A stretch of DNA of 64,000 nucleotides from Streptosporangium saharense. Its GTDB lineage: Bacteria > Actinomycetota > Actinomycetes > Streptosporangiales > Streptosporangiaceae. Below are positions 23,871-32,671 of this stretch, in pieces. Made by a program: the position numbers and the translations under genes. Location: contig NZ_JACHJP010000012.1 of the NCBI RefSeq assembly GCF_014203715.1, positions 124,001 to 188,000 on the forward strand, given 5' to 3'. The stretch's first letter is position 1. Each line of letters begins with the position of its first letter. A model generated the notes under the pieces. It had not been told where the DNA came from. It made no database searches and saw only the letters and a program-made list of their open reading frames with translations.

Positions 23871-25391
23871 TCAGGAGGTCATGAACTCCGCGGCCCGCTC
23901 CGCGATCATGATGGCCGGGGCGTTCGTGTTGCCCGTCGTCACCGACGGCATGATCGAGGCGTCCGCGACGCGCAGCCCGGTGACACCGTGGACCCGCAGC
24001 CTCGGATCGACAACCGCCGCCTCGTCCGTCCCCATCTTGCAGGTGCCCGACTGGTGGTGGTAGGTGACCACGCTCTCCCTGACGTAGGCGTGCAGCCCCT
24101 CGTCGGTCTCGGCCAGCGTCCCCGGGTAGAGCTCGTAGGCTCCCCAGTCCTCCCGCAGCGCGGGAGCCGCCACGATCTCCTGGCACAGCCGTACGGCAGC
24201 CGCGAGCGCCTCGACGTCGGCGTGCTCGGAGAGCACCCGGGGGTCGATGAGCAGCGGGTCGGTCGGCGCGGGACCGGAGAGCCGGATGTCACCGTGACTG
24301 GCAGGACGGACCAGACCGGCCATGAGCGAGACGCCGTCCGGCGGCCCCTCCATCCAGCGCTCGTACAGCGGCGCGTCGAAGTGCAGCGGCTGCAGGTCGG
24401 GCACCGCCAGCTCGGGCCTGCTGCGCCAGAACAGGTGGCTCTGGGTGCGCGGCAGCCCGTGCGAGGCGGGAATCTGCCGGTCCGTCCCGGCGATCACCGG
24501 AACCAGCCAGTGGTCCTGCAGGTTGCGTCCCACCCCGGGCAGGTCGGCCTGTACGGCGATGCCGTGCGCGGCCAGTTCCCCGGCGTCGCCGACGCCCGAG
24601 CGCAGCAGGATCTCCGGTGAGCCGATGGCCCCGGCGCTCAGCACGATCTCGTGCCCGGCCAGGCCGCGTTCGAGCACGCCGTCGCGCTCCCACTCGACGC
24701 CGACGCAGCGCTCGCCCTCGAACAGCAGCCGGTGGACGTGCGCCCCCGGGACCAGGGTGAACCCGTCACGCCCGGACAGCGGACCCAGATAGGCGTCCGC
24801 GGTCGTCAGCCTGCGGTGGTCCTGGATCGTGAACTGCATGAAGGAGACGCCGTCCTGCGACGCCCCGTTGTAGTCCGGGTTGAACGGCAGCCCAGCCTGC
24901 TGGGCGGCCTCGACGATCGCCAGGTGGGCCGGTGAGGGCTCGTAACCCGTCAGGATGTGCAGCGGGCCACGCGCCTCGCCCTGCGCCGAGTCGACGGCCT
25001 CGATCCTGGCGAAGACAGGGCGCACGTCCTGCCACGCCCACCCCGGATTGCCCCTGGCGGCCCAGTCGTCGTAGTCGGCCGGGTTGCCCCGCACCCAGAT
25101 CATGGCGTTCAGGTTGTGTGACCCGCCGACGGCCCTGCCGCGCGGCAGGTGCAGCCGGCGCCCGTGGGCGTGCTCCTGCGGAACCGTACGGTATCCCCAG
25201 TCGAGGGGGGAGTCCCACAGCTCGTGCATCCGGGTCGGGTCGTCGACGGCGGGGAAGCGTCCCTGCGGCCCCGCCTCGACGAGCAGCACGCTCGCGCCCG
25301 CGTCGGCGAGCCTGCGCGCGACCACGGAGCCCGCGGAACCGGCGCCGACCACGATCACGTCGGCCTTGTACTGGGCCGGTGCGCCGGTCAC
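23871..25391 (-). CDS. GMC-family FAD oxidoreductase (choline-dehydrogenase-like)
   Basis: A 506-residue flavoprotein oxidising an alcohol. The dinucleotide-binding motif VVGAGSAGS is at about residues 14-22 and the ribose-binding Glu at LLVEAGP. The GMC signatures are RGRAVGGSHNLNAMIWVRG and LSAGAIGSPEILLRSG. The active-site histidine lies in YHHQSGTCKMG (445/446), and the C-terminal SVTTGNTNAPAIMIAERAA holds the second catalytic Asn region. There is no signal peptide, so it is cytosolic. The GTG start overlaps the SDR stop (GTGA), so the two genes form an operon and probably act in sequence on one polyol, sugar or choline-like alcohol. The exact substrate is unknown. Confidence 0.92.
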   Translation of the reverse strand: MTGAPAQYKADVIVVGAGSAGSVVARRLADAGASVLLVEAGPQGRFPAVDDPTRMHELWDSPLDWGYRTVPQEHAHGRRLHLPRGRAVGGSHNLNAMIWVRGNPADYDDWAARGNPGWAWQDVRPVFARIEAVDSAQGEARGPLHILTGYEPSPAHLAIVEAAQQAGLPFNPDYNGASQDGVSFMQFTIQDHRRLTTADAYLGPLSGRDGFTLVPGAHVHRLLFEGERCVGVEWERDGVLERGLAGHEIVLSAGAIGSPEILLRSGVGDAGELAAHGIAVQADLPGVGRNLQDHWLVPVIAGTDRQIPASHGLPRTQSHLFWRSRPELAVPDLQPLHFDAPLYERWMEGPPDGVSLMAGLVRPASHGDIRLSGPAPTDPLLIDPRVLSEHADVEALAAAVRLCQEIVAAPALREDWGAYELYPGTLAETDEGLHAYVRESVVTYHHQSGTCKMGTDEAAVVDPRLRVHGVTGLRVADASIMPSVTTGNTNAPAIMIAERAAEFMTS

Positions 25392-26203
25392 GAGATCACC
25401 AGCCCGCCGTTGGGGCTGAGCGTCTGGCCGGTGAAGTAGCTGCCGCCGTCCCCGGCGAGGAAGGCCACCGTGTCGGCGATCTCCCTGGGCAGCCCGAACC
25501 GGCCGAGGGCGATGCGCTCCTCAAGATCGGCGCGCATCCGCCCGCCGATCACCGAGCCGAGCGGGGTCTCGATGTAGCCGGGCGCCACACAGTTGACGCG
25601 GATGCCGTACGGCGCGACATCGCGGGCGACTGCCCGGGTCAGCGCCTGGATGCCGCCCTTGGCGGCCGAGTAGTGCGGCAGGTGCTCGCAGCCGGTGAGG
25701 CCGCAGATCGAGGAGACGTTGACGACGACCCCCGAGCGCTGCCCCGTCATGATCCGCAGCGCGGCCCTGGTGCAGTAGAACGTGCCGTCGAGGTGCACGG
25801 CGATCATGTCCCGCCAGGCCTCGTCGGAGATGCTCACGGTCGCGTCGACCGTGGTGGCGGCGGCGCCGTCGGTCCGCAGCTCGTCGAGGCGCGTGTCGAG
25901 CCTGGCGAAGGCGTCCTCTGCCTCCTGCCCGCCGCGTACCCCGGCGTTGTTGACCAGGATGTCCAGGCGACCGTGGGTGGCGGCCACCTCGGAGACCGCC
26001 GCGTCGACCGCGGCCGAGTCGGACACGTCGGCGACCAGCGCGTGGGACTTGCGGAGCGTCCCGGCGGTCAGCTCCGCCGCCTCCCTCACCCGGTCGAGCA
26101 CGACGACGGTCGCACCGTCGGCGTCGAGACGCCTGCAGATCGCCTCACCGATGCCCGAGCCACCTCCGGTGACCAGGGCGACCTTGTCTTCCAAGGGGTT
26201 CAC
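25388..26203 (-). CDS. Short-chain dehydrogenase/reductase with an insertion after the NNAG motif
   Basis: An NAD(P)-dependent SDR of about 271 residues: cofactor motif TGGGSGIG near residue 12, NNAG, catalytic Ser in NVSSI, and YSAAK with catalytic Tyr/Lys. PGYIETPLG and NGGLVIS are typical C-terminal pieces. Between NNAG and the usual helix there are about 25 extra residues (QEAEDAFARLDTRLDELRTDGA). The GTG at 26203 is preferred because GAGGTGAG ends 7 bases before it; the GTG at 26215 lies inside that Shine-Dalgarno. It overlaps the GMC gene by 4 bases and is divergent from the CUT2 ABC transporter genes, suggesting oxidation of the imported compound. Confidence 0.9.
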   Translation of the reverse strand: MNPLEDKVALVTGGGSGIGEAICRRLDADGATVVVLDRVREAAELTAGTLRKSHALVADVSDSAAVDAAVSEVAATHGRLDILVNNAGVRGGQEAEDAFARLDTRLDELRTDGAAATTVDATVSISDEAWRDMIAVHLDGTFYCTRAALRIMTGQRSGVVVNVSSICGLTGCEHLPHYSAAKGGIQALTRAVARDVAPYGIRVNCVAPGYIETPLGSVIGGRMRADLEERIALGRFGLPREIADTVAFLAGDGGSYFTGQTLSPNGGLVIS

Positions 26204-26408
26204 GAGTGTGCTCACCTCTATGTCCTTCTTGAGTCACGCCAGGCGCGATGACAGTCACGCTAACCACGGGTAAGCTCCGCGCACCCCGCCGGCGAAGGAC
26301 AGGGTGAGCGAAAGACAAGGAATGGTCACTCAGGGTCAAGTACGTTCACCGTCCTGTCCGTCAGCCTTAGCGGAAGTCCGGTACCACGACAAGAGACGGA
26401 GGGACGCC

Positions 26409-27467
26409 GTGAGTGTCGACGATGTCGGAACTAAAGGGACGCCCGAGCTGGACGCCCCGAACGTTCCGGGGGAGCGCCCCGGCGGGGGACTGGGTGCCCT
26501 GGCGCGCCGCGTCCCCACGATGGAGTCCATGAGCGTGCTGGTCGCGACGATCGCGCTGGTCGTCGTCATCGGCATCCTGCACCCGGACTTCCTGTCGGCC
26601 GCCCAGCTGCTCGACACCCTGCAGGCGTCGGTCTACGTCGGTCTCCTCGCCGGAGGCATGGCCTTCCTGATCTCCATGCGGGAGATCGACCTGTCGGTCG
26701 GCTCGATGTTCGGCCTGTCACTCATCAGCATGGGCCTGCTGATCAACCAGGGGCTCTCGCCCTGGCTCGCGGGGCTGCTCGGCGTCGTGCTCGGCGGCAT
26801 CCTGGGCCTGGTGAACGCGCTGGTCGTGCAGTACATCGGCATCCCGACCATCGTGGCGACGCTGGCGACCCTGTCGGTCTACCGGGGGCTGTCCCTGGCC
26901 CTGAGCGAGGGGCAGCAGGTGACCGGCATGCCGGTCGAGAACTCCTTCTTCACGATCCTGGGCGGCAAGATCCTCGGCGTCTACACGAGCGTGTGGGTGC
27001 TGGTCGTCATCGCAATCCTGCTCACGGTCGTGCTGCGCTTCACCTCCTTCGGCTACCGGGTGCGCGCGATCGGCTCCAACCCCGACGCCGCCACCTTCTC
27101 CGGCATCTCGACAAACCGGGTCAGGATGCAGGTCCTGGTGATGGTCGGCCTGCTCGCGGGGGTGGCCGCCGCCCTCGGCCTCGCCTTCTTCACCTCCGGT
27201 GACCCCAACATCGGCACCGGGTTCGAGCTGCAGGCGATCGCGGCGGCCGTGATCGGCGGCACCCCGCTGCGCGGCGGCACGGCGACGGTCGTCGGAGCGA
27301 TCTTCGGCGCGATCCTGCTGGCCGTGGTCGGCAGCGGCCTGCAGTACTTCAACATCCCGGTGAACTGGAGCTCCTTCGCCACCGGCGCCGTGATCCTGCT
27401 GGCGGTCTCGCTGGACAGCCTGCTGCGCAGACGCCGCAGGCGTAAGGACGAGGCGCTCGGCCTCTAG
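26409..27467 (+). CDS. CUT2-family sugar ABC transporter permease (RbsC-like)
   Basis: A 352-residue membrane protein with about ten hydrophobic segments. MAFLISMREIDLSVGSMFGLS is the RbsC/AraH signature region with the conserved D-L-S-V-G. GIPTIVATLATLSVYRG and IAAAVIGGTPLRGGTATVVGAIFGA are the other conserved blocks, the latter carrying the coupling helix. The polar N-terminal 45 residues are longer than in E. coli RbsC. The GTG has GGAGGG 6 bases upstream. It leads an operon with a binding lipoprotein and a two-domain ATPase. The substrate is unknown: pentose, hexose, polyol or autoinducer-like sugars are all transported by this family. Confidence 0.93.
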   Translation: MSVDDVGTKGTPELDAPNVPGERPGGGLGALARRVPTMESMSVLVATIALVVVIGILHPDFLSAAQLLDTLQASVYVGLLAGGMAFLISMREIDLSVGSMFGLSLISMGLLINQGLSPWLAGLLGVVLGGILGLVNALVVQYIGIPTIVATLATLSVYRGLSLALSEGQQVTGMPVENSFFTILGGKILGVYTSVWVLVVIAILLTVVLRFTSFGYRVRAIGSNPDAATFSGISTNRVRMQVLVMVGLLAGVAAALGLAFFTSGDPNIGTGFELQAIAAAVIGGTPLRGGTATVVGAIFGAILLAVVGSGLQYFNIPVNWSSFATGAVILLAVSLDSLLRRRRRRKDEALGL

Positions 27468-27576
27468 CCGTACCTGTTCCATCCACCTCTCACAAAACCC
27501 GGCGATCCGAACACATCTGGCTCTCCGGAGAAACCTGATTTATCCCACAAAAATAGAAATTAAGAGGAGCCACCCC

Positions 27577-28695
27577 ATGACCGCTGGACCGAGGCGTCGC
27601 CGCCGTACGTTCACCGCCCTGTCGATACTCACCGCCTCGGCCATCGCGCTCACGGCCTGTTCCTCTGGCCCGTCCGGTTCGTCCGGCACGCAGGAGACGG
27701 CGGGCGCGAGCGGGGGAGGGGACGCGAAGAAGCCGCTGAAGATGGGCTTCATCTACGCGACGTCCACCCAGAACCCGTTCCAGGAGATGGCGTTCGGCGC
27801 CAAGGCCGCCGCCGACGAGGACGGCAGCGTCACCCTCAACCAGGCCGCCCCCGTCGGGGTCAACGGTCCCGCCCAGGTCCAGCTCTTCCAGTCCGCGATC
27901 AGGAACTCCCCCGACGGCATCGGGCTGGAGACCCTCACCCCCGACCTGTTCGTCCGCCCGCTCAACCAGGCGACCGACCAGAACATCCCGATGGCCGCAG
28001 TGGACACCGCGCCCCCGCCCGGGACCAAGGTCGACCTCTTCGTCGGCAACAGCAACACCGAGCTGGGCGTCGCGCTCGGCGAGGAGTTCATCAAGCACGT
28101 CCCCGAGGACGCCACCGGCGACGTCGTGATCGGCAACGACATCCCCGGCCTCGAACTGCTCAACCAGCGCATCGAGGGACTCGTCTCGGTCATCAAGGAG
28201 AAGCGTCCCAAGCTGACGATCAAGGGTCCGTTCGACGCCAAGTCCGAGCCGACCGACAACTTCAACGCCTGGCAGGGCATCGTCAAGGCCAACCCGAAGG
28301 CCATCGCCTTCCTCGGCGTCGGCGGCCAGGACGGCGTCTCGCTGCCGCTGATCAAGCAGCAGACCGGCCGTGAGTTCCTCGCCGGTTCCGCGGACATCCC
28401 GCCGGAGGCGCTGCAGGCCGTCAAGAAGGGCCAGCTGTTCGCGCTCTCCTCGCCCGAGCACTGGCTCAAGGGCTACGTCGCGATGCGCCTGCTCATCGAG
28501 AGCAAGCGGACCGGCAAGCCGGCGCCGACCGGCTGGTGGAACCCCGGCACGCTGATCGTGAACAAGGACAACGTGGACGAGATCATCAAGCGGCAGACCG
28601 ACGAGGCCAGCCGTACCGCCTACTTCAAGTCCGTCGTGGACAAGCAGTTCGCCGACCCGAACACCTACCTCAAGCCCATCGGACAGGCCAACTGA
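27577..28695 (+). CDS. CUT2-family sugar-binding lipoprotein (periplasmic-binding-protein type I)
   Basis: A 372-residue lipoprotein. After a basic start (PRRRRR) and hydrophobic core, the lipobox LTAC gives Cys at residue 28, followed by a Ser/Gly-rich linker. The mature domain starts KMGFIYATSTQNPFQEMAFGAKAAADE, typical of the RbsB/RhaS fold, and contains NTELGVALGEEF, NDIPGLELLNQRIEG and a GVGGQDGVSLPLIKQ hinge. It captures the sugar outside the membrane for the neighbouring permease. The Shine-Dalgarno AGAGGAG lies about 8 bases before the ATG. A stem-loop follows its stop, which may raise its level over the ATPase. Confidence 0.93.
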   Translation: MTAGPRRRRRTFTALSILTASAIALTACSSGPSGSSGTQETAGASGGGDAKKPLKMGFIYATSTQNPFQEMAFGAKAAADEDGSVTLNQAAPVGVNGPAQVQLFQSAIRNSPDGIGLETLTPDLFVRPLNQATDQNIPMAAVDTAPPPGTKVDLFVGNSNTELGVALGEEFIKHVPEDATGDVVIGNDIPGLELLNQRIEGLVSVIKEKRPKLTIKGPFDAKSEPTDNFNAWQGIVKANPKAIAFLGVGGQDGVSLPLIKQQTGREFLAGSADIPPEALQAVKKGQLFALSSPEHWLKGYVAMRLLIESKRTGKPAPTGWWNPGTLIVNKDNVDEIIKRQTDEASRTAYFKSVVDKQFADPNTYLKPIGQAN

Positions 28696-28699
28696 CTCC

Positions 28700-28742
28700 G
28701 CGGGGCGGTCGGCCACTGCTCTCCCAGGCCCGGCCGCCCCGC
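28700..28742 (+). other. Intercistronic stem-loop between binding protein and ATPase genes
   Basis: GCGGGGCGG at 28700-28708 pairs with CCGCCCCGC at 28734-28742, extended by a CGGCC/GGCC inner pair. It begins 5 bases after the binding-protein stop. Such hairpins often stabilise the upstream message or partly terminate it, giving more binding protein than ATPase. Confidence 0.55.
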
Positions 28743-28806
28743 CGTACCCCCCGTAACAGCGCCAGTAACAGTGCCCGCAGCAGCCGCAGTAGGAGGAGCG
28801 CACACC

Positions 28807-30309
28807 ATGGCGATCCTGGAGGCCAGGAACATCGGCAAGACGTACGGAGGCGTCGTCGCCCTCAAGGAGGCGGGCATCCACGTCGAGGCGGGAACCGTCC
28901 ACGCCCTCCTCGGCGAGAACGGCGCCGGCAAGTCGACGTTGATCAAGATCATGTCCGGCGCGGTCACCCCTGACCGGGGCAGCCTCACCCTCAACGGCAG
29001 GCAGGTGCGCTTCCGCAACACCGGCGACGCCGCCCAGCACGGCGTGGCCGTCGTCTCCCAGGAGCTCAACCTCTTCCCCGACCTGGACATCCTGGCCAAC
29101 CTCTATCCGGTGACCGGCCCGCGCAGGGGACCCTTCCTCGACCGTACGGGCATGGCCCAGGCCGCGGCCCCGGTGCTCGACCAGCTCGGCCTGAACGTCC
29201 CGGTCAGGACCAGGCTCGGCGACCTCTCCCTGGCGCAGCGTCAGCTCGTCGAGATCGCCAGGGCCCTGCTGACCAAGCCGCGCGTGCTGATCCTGGACGA
29301 GCCGACCTCCGCGCTCGAACAGGCCAGCGCCGACCGGCTGCTGAACGTCGTCCGCGTCCTGTGCGAGCACCAGGTCGGCGTCGTCTTCGTCTCGCACATC
29401 CTTGAGGAGGTCATGGCGCTCAGCGACGTCATCACGGTCCTGCGCAACGGCGAGGTCGTCATGGAGGCCCAGGACAGGAAGTCGCTGTCCATGCCGGAGG
29501 TGGTCGCGGCCATGCTGGGGGACAAGACCGTCCAGGCCCAGGAGAAGCCGACACTCGTGGCCCCCCAGGAGACGGCGGGCGGCGAGCTGAGGATCGTGGA
29601 CGCCGGATCGCGGGGCGCCCTGTCCGGGGTGTCACTGACCGTACGGCCCGGCGAGATCCTCGGGCTGGCCGGTCTCGCCGGATCGGGCCACCAGGCGACG
29701 CTCGAACTGGTCGCGGGCCTGCGCAGGGCCGACACCGGCGAGGTTCGCCTGCCCTCCGGACGCCGGGCCCCCAACGGCCTGCGCCGCAGCATCGCGGCGG
29801 GCGTCGCCGTCGTCTCCGGCGACCGGCGCAGGTTCGGCCTCATGCTGGACAAGCCGATCTGGGAGAACATCGCCCAGGTCCGCGCCGTCGCCCTCGGCCG
29901 CGACGGAGCCTTCCTGCGCCGTACGGCCCTGCGCGCCCGGGCCCGTGACCACGGCGAGCGGATGAGCCTGCGGTGTTCGAGCGTGGACCAGCGCACCGGC
30001 CTGCTCTCCGGCGGCAACCAGCAGAAGGTCGTGCTCGCCAAGTGGCTCGACGCCGAACCCTCCGTGCTGCTGCTCGACGACCCGACCAGGGGCGTGGACG
30101 TGGGCGCCAAGGCCGAGATGCACACCCTGATCCGCTCGGCCACCCAGGCGGGGACGGTCACCATGCTCTGCTCAACCGACGTCGAGGAACTGGCCTCCCT
30201 GTGCGACCGCGTGGCGGTCTTCTACCGAGGCAAAATAGCCGCCATCCTCGAAGGCGAAACCCTGACCCAGCACACCATCCTGGAACTGATGAACACCGGC
30301 GAATCCTGA
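28807..30309 (+). CDS. CUT2-family sugar ABC transporter ATPase with two nucleotide-binding domains
   Basis: A 500-residue RbsA-like protein. Domain 1 has Walker A GENGAGKST, signature-like LSLAQRQLVEIARAL and Walker B VLILDEPTSAL. Domain 2 (from about residue 260) has the degenerate Walker A GLAGSGHQAT, the signature LSGGNQQKVVLAKWL and Walker B VLLLDDPTRGVDVGAK. A weakened second site is normal for this family. The ATG at 28807 has AGGAGGAG upstream. It completes the permease, binding protein, ATPase order and is convergent with a lipoprotein gene 16 bases away. Confidence 0.94.
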   Translation: MAILEARNIGKTYGGVVALKEAGIHVEAGTVHALLGENGAGKSTLIKIMSGAVTPDRGSLTLNGRQVRFRNTGDAAQHGVAVVSQELNLFPDLDILANLYPVTGPRRGPFLDRTGMAQAAAPVLDQLGLNVPVRTRLGDLSLAQRQLVEIARALLTKPRVLILDEPTSALEQASADRLLNVVRVLCEHQVGVVFVSHILEEVMALSDVITVLRNGEVVMEAQDRKSLSMPEVVAAMLGDKTVQAQEKPTLVAPQETAGGELRIVDAGSRGALSGVSLTVRPGEILGLAGLAGSGHQATLELVAGLRRADTGEVRLPSGRRAPNGLRRSIAAGVAVVSGDRRRFGLMLDKPIWENIAQVRAVALGRDGAFLRRTALRARARDHGERMSLRCSSVDQRTGLLSGGNQQKVVLAKWLDAEPSVLLLDDPTRGVDVGAKAEMHTLIRSATQAGTVTMLCSTDVEELASLCDRVAVFYRGKIAAILEGETLTQHTILELMNTGES

Positions 30310-30325
30310 CCTCGGACGGAACGGG

Positions 30326-31426
30326 TCAATCCAACGGAACGACATCGAGCGGATCGGCGTCGAGCGTTCCACGGCCGGTCACACGGCCGGTCTTCGGATC
30401 GACGAACAGGACGGCTGAGCCACTCGTACGCCCTGTCTGGGGAACCGGCCGTGGAAGGGACAGGACAGCCAACGCATTCCCCGAGCGGTTAAGAGTGAGC
30501 TGTTCTCCGCATATCTCGTTTTCCGGGCGGGAGGAGAGCTCTGTCGTCTCGCCGGTGGACAGGGTGACACGGGTCAGTCCACCGGCGTAGCCGCACGACC
30601 CCAGGGCGTACAGGTGGTGGCCGTCGGCGGTGATCGCCATCAGATGGTTGTTACCGGATCGGGGGTTCAATCGTCGGCGGATCCGGCCGTCCGGATTCCG
30701 CTCGTCAACCCTCGTGGCCGAGCCCGTCGCCGTGTACAGCAGATCACCGACGACCTTCATGCCGCCGTGCACATCAGGTAGGCAACCCACTCCGGGAGCC
30801 GCACGACATGTTTGCCGGCCTGCGGGAGAGAGGCGGACGACGTCGGCGCCCGTGCTGTCCGCTCCGTGATAGCCGACGAACAGGCGCTTCTCATCCCCGG
30901 TGAGGACGGCGTCGAAGACACGTAGATCGTTGTCCCGGTCCGTGCGCACCACCTCACGGTGTGCGACGCCCTTCGGGCCGAGGAGGGCCATGACCACGTC
31001 ACCGCCGGCGTTGCCCAGAAGGCGGATCTGGCCCGTTCGGGGGCCGGGGGTGAGAACCCGGTACGTCGTCTCATGGTCCAGTTCGTAGCTCTTCACCTGG
31101 CGCAGTGAGATCGGGTCGACGACGGCCACCCGATCGGGGCGCGAACGCACGTCCCGGCCCAGGAGAACGTGGAGAAGGCCGTCGGGGCCGAGGGCCATGC
31201 GTCGTTGGACGGCCCAGACGTCGAGCGCGTCCGCCCCCAGCCGCCGCCGTGCCGACACCCGGCCGTCCTGCGTCAGAACGACGAGTTCGTTCGTCGCCAG
31301 CAACACGATGGCGGCGACCGGGGACTGGAGGTGTCGGGAGGCTTCAGGAGCTTTGACGCAGGAGGAGAGCGCCGAGGCGAGTGCGACGACCAGGACCAGC
31401 CTGGTGCGCCGCTTCTGGGTTCTCAA
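30326..31426 (-). CDS. Putative beta-propeller lipoprotein of unknown function
   Basis: A 366-residue protein with a lipoprotein signal: RTQKRRTRLVLVVALASALSSC, lipobox LSSC with Cys at about residue 23. The mature part is a series of beta-rich repeats of about 45 residues (LGPDGLLHVLLGRD, RVAVVDPISLRQVKSYELD, LYALGSCGYAGGLTRVTLSTGETTEL, AVLFVDPKTGRVTGRGTLD), typical of a seven-bladed WD40/YncE-like propeller. It should sit on the outer face of the membrane. No catalytic motif is seen. The base composition is a little lower in GC than its neighbours (many A/T-ending codons in the middle), which may point to acquisition. It precedes the AraC gene's end by 16 bases. Confidence 0.72.
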   Translation of the reverse strand: MRTQKRRTRLVLVVALASALSSCVKAPEASRHLQSPVAAIVLLATNELVVLTQDGRVSARRRLGADALDVWAVQRRMALGPDGLLHVLLGRDVRSRPDRVAVVDPISLRQVKSYELDHETTYRVLTPGPRTGQIRLLGNAGGDVVMALLGPKGVAHREVVRTDRDNDLRVFDAVLTGDEKRLFVGYHGADSTGADVVRLSPAGRQTCRAAPGVGCLPDVHGGMKVVGDLLYTATGSATRVDERNPDGRIRRRLNPRSGNNHLMAITADGHHLYALGSCGYAGGLTRVTLSTGETTELSSRPENEICGEQLTLNRSGNALAVLSLPRPVPQTGRTSGSAVLFVDPKTGRVTGRGTLDADPLDVVPLD

Positions 31427-31442
31427 CCGCTGGGTGCGGGCG

Positions 31443-32432
31443 TCACGCCGTTTCCCAGGCTGATACGGCCACCCCGCCCTGGGCGTCCCGGGTCAGGCGG
31501 TATTCGCGGGGGGAGACGCCGTAGGTCGCCTTGAACAGCCGGCTGAAGTGGGCGGCGTCGACGAAGCCCCAGTGGGCGGCGACGGTGCTGACCGAGAGCG
31601 TCCACTGGTCCGGATCGACCAGGTCGCGGCGGCAGTGCTCTAGCCTGCGTTCCCTGATGAAGCGGGAGACCGTGGTCCCCTCCATCCTGAAGAGTTTGTG
31701 CAGGTAGCCGGTGGAGATGTGCACCGCGGCGGCGACCGTGTCCGGGGTGAGGTTGCCGTCGTCGAGGTGGGCCTCGATGAAGGCCCTGATGCGCAGCAGG
31801 AGCGTCTGGGGGGAGCTGGGCGGCGGCGTCCCCTGCTTGCCGAGCCGTTCCGAGAAGAGGGTGGCGAGCAGGTCGAGGATGTTGTCGGCCAGCTGCAGCG
31901 ACTGGTTCTCCCCGATCTCGTCCATCTTGGTGACGAGGTTCATCAGCAGCGGGGAGACCAGGGCCCCGACCCCCTGGCGGCCTGAGACGCGGTTGGCCGT
32001 CACCTCGTGCATCTCGTGTGGCCGCAGCCTCAGGAAGCGCTGGGGGAACATGAGCACCAGCATCCGGCAGGTGTTGTCGAAGGCCACGGTGTAGGGCCTG
32101 CTGGTGTCGTAGACGGCCAGGTCGCCGGGGGTGAGCGGGGCCTCACGGCCGTCCTGCATGACCAGGCAGTAGCCCTGCAGCGGCATGCTCAGCTTGTAGT
32201 AGTCGGTTTCCGACCTGGCGATCAGACGGCGGGTCCGCTCGGCCTTGTGGGCGTCGGCGGCGACGTCGCTGACCAGCATCACGCCCAGGCTTCTACTGCG
32301 CATCTGCCCTCGGAACGTCTCGCCGTTGGCGAGGGTCATGTCGAGGGGCACGAACGCCTCGGAGATCGCCGAGCACCAGAAGTCGGCGCGTTCGCGGGCG
32401 GGCAGGTCGGCTGTGCGCAGTAGAGACGACAT
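31443..32432 (-). CDS. AraC-family transcriptional regulator
   Basis: A 329-residue regulator. The N-terminal ligand-binding-like region (RADFWCSAISEAFVPLDM, SRSLGVMLVSDVAADAH, YYKLSMPLQGYCLVMQDGREAPLTPGDLAVYDTSRPYTV) is the cupin-like AraC_binding_2 type seen in NphR-like activators. The C-terminal two-HTH domain starts at about residue 225 (IRAFIEAHLDDGNLTPDTVAAAVHISTGYLHKLF) and ends GFVDAAHFSRLFKATYGVSPREYR. The ATG at 32432 has GGAGGA 5 bases upstream. It is divergent from the aldehyde dehydrogenase gene and very likely controls it, using the palindrome between them. Confidence 0.92.
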   Translation of the reverse strand: MSSLLRTADLPARERADFWCSAISEAFVPLDMTLANGETFRGQMRSRSLGVMLVSDVAADAHKAERTRRLIARSETDYYKLSMPLQGYCLVMQDGREAPLTPGDLAVYDTSRPYTVAFDNTCRMLVLMFPQRFLRLRPHEMHEVTANRVSGRQGVGALVSPLLMNLVTKMDEIGENQSLQLADNILDLLATLFSERLGKQGTPPPSSPQTLLLRIRAFIEAHLDDGNLTPDTVAAAVHISTGYLHKLFRMEGTTVSRFIRERRLEHCRRDLVDPDQWTLSVSTVAAHWGFVDAAHFSRLFKATYGVSPREYRLTRDAQGGVAVSAWETA

Positions 32433-32514
32433 GCTTCCTCCTGCATGGGTGGTGCGTCTAACTGCAGGAATGTTGCATCGCGTGCCGTTGTTTGGCAATG
32501 CTCCCGCAGCATCC

Positions 32515-32528
32515 CTGTCACATGACAG
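32515..32528. promoter_or_regulatory. Palindromic site between AraC regulator and aldehyde dehydrogenase
   Basis: CTGTCA-CA-TGACAG is a perfect 6-base inverted repeat, with further GTGACAG and CGTCACA half-sites at about 32549 and 32569. A reasonable operator for the divergent AraC-family regulator or another activator. Confidence 0.45.
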
Positions 32529-32671
32529 TAACCGCAAACCGCTGGAGCGTGACAGGCAAGAGCTGTGCCGTCACAGACAAGGCCGGTCGGTGCGCCACGC
32601 CGTACAACTGATCTGACCGTCGGTGTCGGCGGTCGAGTGGCGACAGCGAGCACGGGGAGGCCGTGGAGAAC

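Noticed and set aside
25388..26203. SDR as a mycofactocin-dependent dehydrogenase
   Set aside because: The insertion lies after NNAG, not after the second strand as in that family, and no mycofactocin genes are present.
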